Of a stretch of DNA of 9,939 bases, positions 5,383 through 9,939 are shown one piece after another (within the stretch, counting starts at the first letter, position 1; each line of letters opens with the position of its first letter). The stretch covers positions 1 to 9,939 of the forward strand of contig SEEY01000098.1 of NCBI GenBank assembly GCA_004211235.1, in the 5' to 3' direction. The notes under the pieces were generated by a model. It did no database searches, was not told the DNA's origin, and saw only the letters and a list, made by a program, of their open reading frames with translations. The stretch is from Rubrivivax sp. Its GTDB lineage: Bacteria > Pseudomonadota > Gammaproteobacteria > Burkholderiales > Burkholderiaceae. The translations under genes and the position numbers were made by a program.

Positions 5383-6429
5383 ATGACCTTCTCCCAGCAT
5401 GTCGGCAAGCTGTTGGCCGCGCTCGCCCTGATCGCCGCACCCTTCGCTCACACACAGGCGCAGGCGCAGGAAACGCCGGTCAAGTTCCAGCTCGACTGGC
5501 GCTTCGAGGGTCCAGCCGCCCTGTTCCTGCTGCCGGCGGCCAAGGGCTACTTCAAGGCTGAGAAGCTGGACGTCACCGTCGACGCCGGCAACGGCTCCGG
5601 CGGCGCGGTGACCCGCGTGGCCTCGGGCGCCTACGACATCGGCTTCGCGGACATGGCCGCGCTGATGGAGTTCCATGCCAACAACCCGGACGCGCCGAAC
5701 AAGCCGGTGGCCGTCATGGTGGTCTACAACAACACGCCGGCCGCCGTGCTGGCGCTGAAGAAGAGCGGCATCAAGACGCTGGCCGACCTGACGGGCAAGA
5801 AGCTCGGCGCCCCGGTGTTCGACGCCGGCAGGCGCGGCTTCCCGATCCTGGCCAAGGCCAACAAGCTGGGCGCCGTCACCTGGGTCAGCATGGACCCGCC
5901 CTTGCGCGAAACCATGCTGCTGCGTGGCGACGTGGACGCCATCACCGGCTTCTCGTTCACCTCGCTGCTCAACCTGGAAGCGCGCGGTGTGAAACCCGCA
6001 GACGTGACGCTGTTCCCCTATGCCGAAAACGGCGTGAAGCTGTACGGCAACGTCATCATCGTCACGCCGAAGTTCATCAAGGAAAAGCCGGAGGCGCTGA
6101 AAGCCTTCCTGCGCGCCTTCGCGAAGGGTGCCAAGGAGGTGCTGGCCAAGCCGGACGACGCGATCGCCTTCGTCAAGGAGCGCGACGGCATCATCAACGT
6201 GGATCTCGAGAAGCGGCGTCTGCGCATGGCCATCGATGCGGCCATCGCCAGCCCCGACGCCCGCGCCGAGGGCTTCGGCCAGCTGAATGCGGCGCGCCTG
6301 TCGCTGATGGCCAGCCAGGTGTCCGACACCTACGCCACCAAGACCCGCGTGGACGCCGCCGCCGTGTGGAACGGCAGCTTCCTGCCGGGCGCCGCGGAAC
6401 TGAACATCCTGCCGCCGGTGAAGAAATGA
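5383..6429 (+). CDS. ABC transporter substrate-binding protein, NMT1/THI5-like (NitT/TauT family), Sec-type signal
   Basis: A 348-residue periplasmic binding protein. The start at 5383 is set by AAGGAC 5 bases upstream and by a normal Sec signal peptide (MTFSQHVGKLLAALALIAAP, with cleavage near AQAQ-ETP, residues 26-29). The mature protein shows the same landmarks as its upstream paralogue: VKFQLDWRFEGPAALFLLPA, AKGYFKAEKLDVTVDAGNGS, TRVASGAYDIGFADMAALME, and later LYGNVIIVTPKFI. It captures a small organic ligand in the periplasm and hands it to the permease encoded downstream. Its stop overlaps the ATPase start (ATGA), so these two are clearly one transport unit. Having two related receptors for one translocator suggests two related ligands or different affinities. 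Confidence 0.9.
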   Translation: MTFSQHVGKLLAALALIAAPFAHTQAQAQETPVKFQLDWRFEGPAALFLLPAAKGYFKAEKLDVTVDAGNGSGGAVTRVASGAYDIGFADMAALMEFHANNPDAPNKPVAVMVVYNNTPAAVLALKKSGIKTLADLTGKKLGAPVFDAGRRGFPILAKANKLGAVTWVSMDPPLRETMLLRGDVDAITGFSFTSLLNLEARGVKPADVTLFPYAENGVKLYGNVIIVTPKFIKEKPEALKAFLRAFAKGAKEVLAKPDDAIAFVKERDGIINVDLEKRRLRMAIDAAIASPDARAEGFGQLNAARLSLMASQVSDTYATKTRVDAAAVWNGSFLPGAAELNILPPVKK

Positions 6430-7340
6430 GAGTCAACGGGCCCAACGGCCGGCCGCGTGCGGCCGAGATGGCGGCCGAGTCCGGCGGCGCCGGGGCGGGC
6501 ATCACCGGCACCGTGCCGAAGACGCCCGTCGCGCCCTTCGTCGACTTCCGCGATGTCTGGCTCGCCTACAACGAAGAGCTGCTGGCGCAGGACAAGTTCG
6601 CCGTCGAGGCCATCGACCTGAAGGTCGCGCGCGGCGAGTTCATCGCCATCGTCGGCCCGTCGGGCTGCGGCAAGTCCACCTTCATGAAGCTGGCCACCGG
6701 GCTGAAGCCTCCGTCCCGCGGCGAGATCCGGGTCGACGGCCGCACCGTGCACGGCCCGCTGAAGATCAGCGGCATGGCCTTCCAGTCGGCGTCATTGCTG
6801 CCCTGGCGCACGACGCTGGCCAATGTGATGCTGCCGCTGGAGATCGTCGAGCCCTTCCGCTCGGAGCTGAAGCAGAAGCGCCAGGAATTCGAGGCACGCG
6901 CCCGCGCGCTGCTTGCCCGCGTCGGCCTGGCCGGCTACGAAGACAAGTTCCCCTGGCAGCTGTCCGGCGGCATGCAGCAGCGCGCCAGCATCTGCCGCGC
7001 CCTCATCCACGAGCCACAACTGCTGCTGCTCGACGAGCCTTTCGGCGCCCTCGATGCGTTCACACGCGAGGAACTGTGGTGCATCCTGCGCGACCTGCAG
7101 GCCGCGCAGGGCTTCAACGTCATCCTCGTGACGCACGACCTGCGGGAATCGGTGTTCCTCGCCGACAGCATCTACGTGATGACGCGCAGCCCGGGCCGCT
7201 TCCTGCTCAAGCGCGACGTGCCGTTGCCGCGCCCACGCGACCTGGACGTCACCTACACGCCGGAGTTCGGCGAGATCGTGCTGGAGCTGCGCGGCCACAT
7301 CGGCGCGCTGAAGAAGGCCGGCGCGGAGATCTCGCAATGA
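6426..7340 (+). CDS. ABC transporter ATP-binding protein (NitT/TauT/SsuB type)
   Basis: A 304-residue cytoplasmic ATPase that powers the import system. All ABC motifs are intact: Walker A GPSGCGKST (residues 77-85), a Q-loop in AFQSASLLPWRT, signature LSGGMQQR (179-186), Walker B LLLLDEPFG with Asp203-Glu204, D-loop ALDAF, and the switch His237 in VTHDLRE. This matches the SsuB/TauB/NrtD subgroup. ATG 6426 overlaps the stop of the binding-protein gene. It gives an unusually long Gly/Ala-rich N-terminal stretch of about 37 residues before the core (FVDFRDVWLAY). An in-frame ATG at 6468 would trim it to about 23. The gene overlaps the permease gene by 4 bases. Confidence 0.93.
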   Translation: MRVNGPNGRPRAAEMAAESGGAGAGITGTVPKTPVAPFVDFRDVWLAYNEELLAQDKFAVEAIDLKVARGEFIAIVGPSGCGKSTFMKLATGLKPPSRGEIRVDGRTVHGPLKISGMAFQSASLLPWRTTLANVMLPLEIVEPFRSELKQKRQEFEARARALLARVGLAGYEDKFPWQLSGGMQQRASICRALIHEPQLLLLDEPFGALDAFTREELWCILRDLQAAQGFNVILVTHDLRESVFLADSIYVMTRSPGRFLLKRDVPLPRPRDLDVTYTPEFGEIVLELRGHIGALKKAGAEISQ

Positions 7341-8098
7341 AGTCCCGTCGACTTCAGAAGCAGGCGCACTGGATCCTGCTCGTCCTCATCCTCGCCGTCT
7401 GGCAGAGCGTCTGCGGCCTGTTCGACGTATCGGAATTCCTCTTCCCCAGCCCGTCGCGCATCGCGCAGCAGTTCTGGGAGCATCACGCCACCATCCTGGG
7501 ACACGCGTGGCGCACCTGGTGGGTGACGATGCTGGGCTTCGGCATCTCCATCGTCGTCGGCGTGCTGCTCGGCTGCCTGATGGGCAGCTCGCGCCTGGCC
7601 TACGACGCGATGTACCCACTGATGACGGCCTTCAACGCGCTGCCCAAGGCGGCCTTCGTGCCCATCCTGGTCGTGTGGTTCGGCATCGGCGTCGGCCCGG
7701 CCGTGCTGACGGCCTTCCTGATCAGCTTCTTTCCCATCATGGTCAACATCGCCACCGGCCTGGCCACGCTGGAGCCCGAGCTGGAGGACGTGCTGCGCGT
7801 GCTCGGCGCAAGGCGCACCGACGTGCTGTGGAAGGTCGGCCTGCCACGCTCCATGCCGTATTTCTTCGGTGCGCTGAAGGTGTCCATCACGCTGGCGTTC
7901 GTGGGCACGACGGTGTCGGAGATGACCGCCTCCAACGAGGGTATCGGCTACCTGCTCATCTCCGCCGGCTCCTCCATGCAGATGGGCCTGGCCTTCGCAG
8001 GGCTGCTGGTCGTTGGCGCCATGGCCATGGCCATGTATGAATTCTTTGCCGTCGTCGAGCGGCGCATGACCGGCTGGGCACATCGCGGCCAGAACTGA
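7337..8098 (+). CDS. ABC transporter permease (NitT/TauT/SsuC type)
   Basis: A 253-residue inner-membrane protein with about six hydrophobic spans, at roughly residues 12-29, 63-83, 102-118, 121-143, 178-195 and 217-240. Between spans four and five lies the EAA-type cytoplasmic loop that docks onto the ATPase (about residues 145-174, ELEDVLRVLGARRTDVLWKV then GLPRSMP). Length and layout fit the BPD_transp_1 permeases of sulfonate, nitrate and pyrimidine-precursor importers, which work as homodimers. ATG 7337 overlaps the ATPase stop (ATGA). Only one permease and one ATPase serve the two binding proteins of this locus. Confidence 0.93.
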   Translation: MKSRRLQKQAHWILLVLILAVWQSVCGLFDVSEFLFPSPSRIAQQFWEHHATILGHAWRTWWVTMLGFGISIVVGVLLGCLMGSSRLAYDAMYPLMTAFNALPKAAFVPILVVWFGIGVGPAVLTAFLISFFPIMVNIATGLATLEPELEDVLRVLGARRTDVLWKVGLPRSMPYFFGALKVSITLAFVGTTVSEMTASNEGIGYLLISAGSSMQMGLAFAGLLVVGAMAMAMYEFFAVVERRMTGWAHRGQN

Positions 8099-8108
8099 TT
8101 TCAACAAC

Positions 8109-8114
8109 GAGGAG
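8109..8114 (+). promoter_or_regulatory. Strong ribosome binding site of the porin gene
   Basis: GAGGAG lies 9 bases before ATG 8124 within a 25-base gap after the permease stop. The gap is too short for a normal separate promoter, so the porin is probably translated from the transporter message. Confidence 0.65.
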
Positions 8115-8123
8115 AACCTGCGA

Positions 8124-9104
8124 ATGAACAAGAAGACCCTGGCGTCCTGCCTGTTCGCACTGGCCGCCGGCCCCGCGCTCGCCCAGAGCAGCGTGACCGC
8201 CTACGGCCTCATCGACCTGAGTGTCGGCAGCGGCAAGGCAGCCGGCACGACGGCCACCATCAAGACCGCCGACAGCGGCAAGATGACGACAAGCTACTTC
8301 GGCTTTCGCGGCACGGAAGACCTGGGCGGCGGCCTGTCGGCCATCTTCCAGATCGACAGCTTCATGCGTGCGGACATCGGCGCGAGCGGACGTTCCGGCA
8401 CCGATCCCTTCTGGGCACGCAATGCCTTCGTCGGCTTCACCAGCAAGGACTTCGGCACCCTCAAGCTCGGCCGCAACACGACGACGCTGTTCCTGGCGAC
8501 GCTGAACTTCAACGCCATCGGCGACTCATTTGGCTACTCGCCCGCCATTCGCCACATCTTCACCAGCGGCACCGTCACCGGCGACTCGGGCTGGAGCGAC
8601 TCGGTGCTCTACACGACACCGACCTTCGCCGGCTTCACGGCGAGCGCCTTCGTCGCCCCCGGCGAAGGCCAGGGCGGACGGAATGTAGCGGCCACCGGCA
8701 GCTATACCAGCGGCCCGCTGGCCGCCGCGCTGGTCTACCAGAAGGTGCAGAAGGACGGTGGCGCGACGCCGGTGGACGACACCACGGTCTGGATGGCCAA
8801 CGGCTCCTACGACTTCAGCGTCGTCAAGCTGTTTGCCCAGTACGCCAAGGCCAGCAACGACACCAAGCATGTCGACTACAAGATCTACGAGGCGGGCGCC
8901 AGCGTGCCCATCGGCCTGGGGAAGCTGTTGATGCAGTACGGCCGCATCAGCCCGACGGCAGGCGCGGGCCGCAAGACACTGACGGTGGGCTACGACTACT
9001 TCCTGTCCAAGCGCACCGACCTGTATGCCATGGCGATGAGCGACAAGGTCGCAGGGCTGGCCAACGGCAACAGCTTCTCGGTGGGCATGCGCCACCGGTT
9101 CTAA
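8124..9104 (+). CDS. Gram-negative porin (beta-proteobacterial OmpC-like family)
   Basis: A 326-residue outer-membrane channel. It has a 20-residue signal peptide (MNKKTLASCLFALAAGPALA, cut before QSS) followed by the family's typical opening SSVTAYGLIDLSVG. Next come GFRGTEDLGGGLSAIFQID, FWARNAFVGFTSKDFGTLKL with GRNTTT, repeated alternating beta-strand patterns, and the final strand SFSVGMRHRF ending in the terminal Phe needed for outer-membrane assembly. Such trimeric porins let small hydrophilic solutes through. Its position 25 bases after the permease suggests it supplies the outer-membrane step for the substrate of this importer. It may equally be a general porin that is simply adjacent. 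Ligand preference cannot be read from sequence. Confidence 0.93.
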   Translation: MNKKTLASCLFALAAGPALAQSSVTAYGLIDLSVGSGKAAGTTATIKTADSGKMTTSYFGFRGTEDLGGGLSAIFQIDSFMRADIGASGRSGTDPFWARNAFVGFTSKDFGTLKLGRNTTTLFLATLNFNAIGDSFGYSPAIRHIFTSGTVTGDSGWSDSVLYTTPTFAGFTASAFVAPGEGQGGRNVAATGSYTSGPLAAALVYQKVQKDGGATPVDDTTVWMANGSYDFSVVKLFAQYAKASNDTKHVDYKIYEAGASVPIGLGKLLMQYGRISPTAGAGRKTLTVGYDYFLSKRTDLYAMAMSDKVAGLANGNSFSVGMRHRF

Positions 9105-9112
9105 CAGGGCGC

Positions 9113-9131
9113 GGGCGGCCACCGGCTGCCC
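9113..9131 (+). terminator. Stem-loop after the porin gene, probable transcription end
   Basis: GGGCGGCC-ACC-GGCTGCCC forms an 8-bp stem (one G-U pair) with a three-base loop, beginning 8 bases after the porin stop. It is not followed by a clear T-run (GGTTCCC), so it is either an imperfect intrinsic terminator or a 3'-end stabiliser. It marks the end of the transport and catabolic unit. Confidence 0.5.
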
Positions 9132-9165
9132 GGTTCCCGGATGGCGACGCTGTGGCCGAGGCCTG

Positions 9166-9294
9166 ATGCGCCAGGCGCTGGCGCAGGACATCGACCTCGC
9201 CCAGCAAGGCGTGTTCGCCTTCGACGGCGCGCGCTGCGAACGCAGCGTCAACACGGTGTTGGCCAGACTGCACAATGCAGGCCCTGCCGCCTGA
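9166..9294 (+). pseudogene. Short open frame, possible C-terminal remnant of a larger enzyme
   Basis: From ATG 9166 a 42-residue frame reads MRQALAQDIDLAQQGVFAFD, then GARCERSVNTVLARLHNAG, and ends in TGA 9292-9294. The composition is protein-like. The pattern (acidic helix, AQQG, CERSVN, RLH) reminds me of the extreme C-terminus of Rieske-type ring-hydroxylating oxygenase large subunits, but this is a loose resemblance. No ribosome binding site is seen. The frame stays open upstream to the end of the porin gene without convincing protein text. It could be a decayed gene end, a tiny gene or chance. Confidence 0.3.
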
Positions 9295-9297
9295 ACC

Positions 9298-9702
9298 ATG
9301 CCGTTCGCCCACTTCCTCCAGCCCCGCCCTGCCCGCATCCGCCGGCAGGCCTGGTGGCTGCTGGCCATGCTCTGCCTCGGGCTGTTGGCGCCGGGCATCA
9401 GCGCGGCGCTGGCGCATGCGCGCGGCGACTTCGGCGCCTGGCAGGACATCTGCAGGGCGCCGAGCGCCAGCAGCAGCGCCGTCAAGCCCAAGCCCATCGA
9501 GGCGGCGCTGGACCTGCTCGCGCACGGCCACTGCCCGGCCTGCCACATCGGTGCCGCCGACCTCGCCGGCCCGCCGCGGCTGCCGGCGCTGCACCTGCGC
9601 AGCGACCTGTCGGCTGAAGCACCCGAGCGCTTCTGGACCGCACCGGTCACCGCCCACGCCTGGCGCCCTGCCAGCGCCCGGGCCCCGCCCGAGCTGATCT
9701 GA
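9298..9702 (+). CDS. DUF2946 family protein, probably metal (copper) associated
   Basis: A 134-residue protein with Arg-rich residues 10-17, then a hydrophobic span (about 18-40, WWLLAMLCLGLLAPGISAAL) that is a signal or anchor, then an exported part. It carries DUF2946 hallmarks: an early Cys in DICRAP (Cys52) and the late cluster HCPACH (His78, Cys79, Cys82, His83). That cluster looks like a soft-metal site. Family members commonly lie beside TonB-dependent copper receptors and other copper genes; the biochemical role is not established. ATG 9298 follows the previous TGA by 3 bases and has no strong ribosome site. The next gene, starting at 9784, encodes another exported Cys-containing protein, which agrees with a metal-related neighbourhood unrelated to the upstream catabolic unit. 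Confidence 0.7.
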   Translation: MPFAHFLQPRPARIRRQAWWLLAMLCLGLLAPGISAALAHARGDFGAWQDICRAPSASSSAVKPKPIEAALDLLAHGHCPACHIGAADLAGPPRLPALHLRSDLSAEAPERFWTAPVTAHAWRPASARAPPELI

Positions 9703-9717
9703 GTCCCTAGCCTGCCA

Positions 9718-9759
9718 GGGCCGCCAGGCCCGGCGTTTGCCGTCGCGCGCTGCGACGGC
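9718..9759 (+). terminator. Two adjacent GC-rich hairpins between DUF2946 and the last gene
   Basis: GGGCC-GCCA-GGCCC (9718-9731) and GCCGTCGC-GCGCT-GCGACGGC (9739-9759, perfect 8-bp stem) follow each other, separated by a stretch containing TTT. Neither has a downstream T-run. They may attenuate or separate transcription of the last gene, whose ATG lies 25 bases further on, or act as a leader structure. Confidence 0.35.
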
Positions 9760-9783
9760 TCACCGACTCCGATCGACCTCGTC

Positions 9784-9939
9784 ATGACACTGACTACCCT
9801 TGCGCGCGCGGCTGCGGCCTGCGCGGCGCTCGCCTCCCTTGCCGTCCACGCCTGCGACGACTGCGATGGCGACATCCCGGTGGCGCCAACCGTCGCCCAG
9901 ACCAACCCCGACCCGGCACCAGGCGGCGGCCCACGCACC
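9784..9939 (+). CDS. N-terminus of an exported protein, runs off the window (possibly a TonB-dependent copper receptor)
   Basis: Fifty-two codons are visible and the frame is open to the window end. It starts with a Sec signal peptide (MTLTTLARAAAACAALASLA, cut near VHA-C), followed by CDDCDGD, two Cys in an acidic patch, and then a Pro-rich linker (PVAPTVAQTNPDPAPGGG). TonB-dependent copper receptors of the OprC/NosA kind often start with a signal peptide and a short metal-rich linker before the plug domain, and DUF2946 genes often precede them. The plug domain itself lies outside the window, so the identity is inference from context. A lipoprotein is less likely because no clear lipobox precedes the first Cys. 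Confidence 0.5.
   Translation, partial: MTLTTLARAAAACAALASLAVHACDDCDGDIPVAPTVAQTNPDPAPGGGPRT

Noticed and set aside
8526..9938. Minus-strand open frame of 470 codons opposite the porin and DUF2946 genes
   Set aside because: It is antisense to the porin and the DUF2946 protein, with low-complexity Ala/Arg/Gly-rich text typical of a shadow frame.
1..9939. CRISPR arrays, tRNA or rRNA genes, insertion sequences, phage genes
   Set aside because: No spaced direct repeats, no tRNA-like cloverleaf or rRNA text and no transposase or integrase motifs were seen. The only long repeat is the inverted one at 1-186.

Overview
The window is high-GC DNA, almost all coding and almost all on the + strand. Gene content and protein style (a beta-proteobacterial porin ending in Phe, NitT/TauT-type ABC proteins, DUF2946) suggest a Burkholderiales member of the Rubrivivax/Roseateles/Leptothrix kind. 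This placement is an inference from the proteins; no marker gene is present.

Layout. Positions 1-186 hold a perfect 59-bp inverted repeat that folds the C-terminal part of an M20-family amidohydrolase gene back on itself. The minus strand of about 133-1 reads the same gene continuously upstream of the point where the plus strand takes over, so the start of the window looks like a fold-back junction (contig-end chimera or a real inversion). Next come the hydrolase C-terminus (to 362), a complete M20 metallohydrolase (365-1600) and a LysR-type regulator (1646-2605). A short regulatory gap leads to a Tat-type NMT1/THI5-like periplasmic binding protein (2717-3745), a zinc nucleobase/nucleoside deaminase of the GuaD/TadA fold (3742-4239) and an isopenicillin-N-synthase-like Fe(II)/2-oxoglutarate oxygenase (4253-5230). 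After a 152-bp gap there is a second, paralogous binding protein with a Sec-type signal (5383-6429), its ABC ATPase (6426-7340) and permease (7337-8098), and a general porin (8124-9104) followed by a hairpin. The last 800 bases are a different neighbourhood: a possible gene remnant, a DUF2946 metal-associated protein (9298-9702), and the first 52 codons of an exported protein that runs off the window, possibly a TonB-dependent copper receptor.

How the genes may work together. The central block (365-9104) reads as one catabolic and uptake unit: porin across the outer membrane, two binding proteins in the periplasm, one ATPase/permease pair, then cytoplasmic hydroxylation (2OG oxygenase), deamination (zinc deaminase) and C-N hydrolysis (two M20-type hydrolases, one of the allantoate/N-carbamoyl-amino-acid amidohydrolase kind), under a LysR regulator. 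This fits scavenging of a nitrogen-rich heterocycle such as a substituted purine, pyrimidine or pterin. The substrate cannot be read from sequence. Both binding-protein genes carry the same GCATGG-N3-TTG element 48-50 bases before their start codons, resembling an imperfect sigma-54 (-24/-12) promoter, which would suit nitrogen control.
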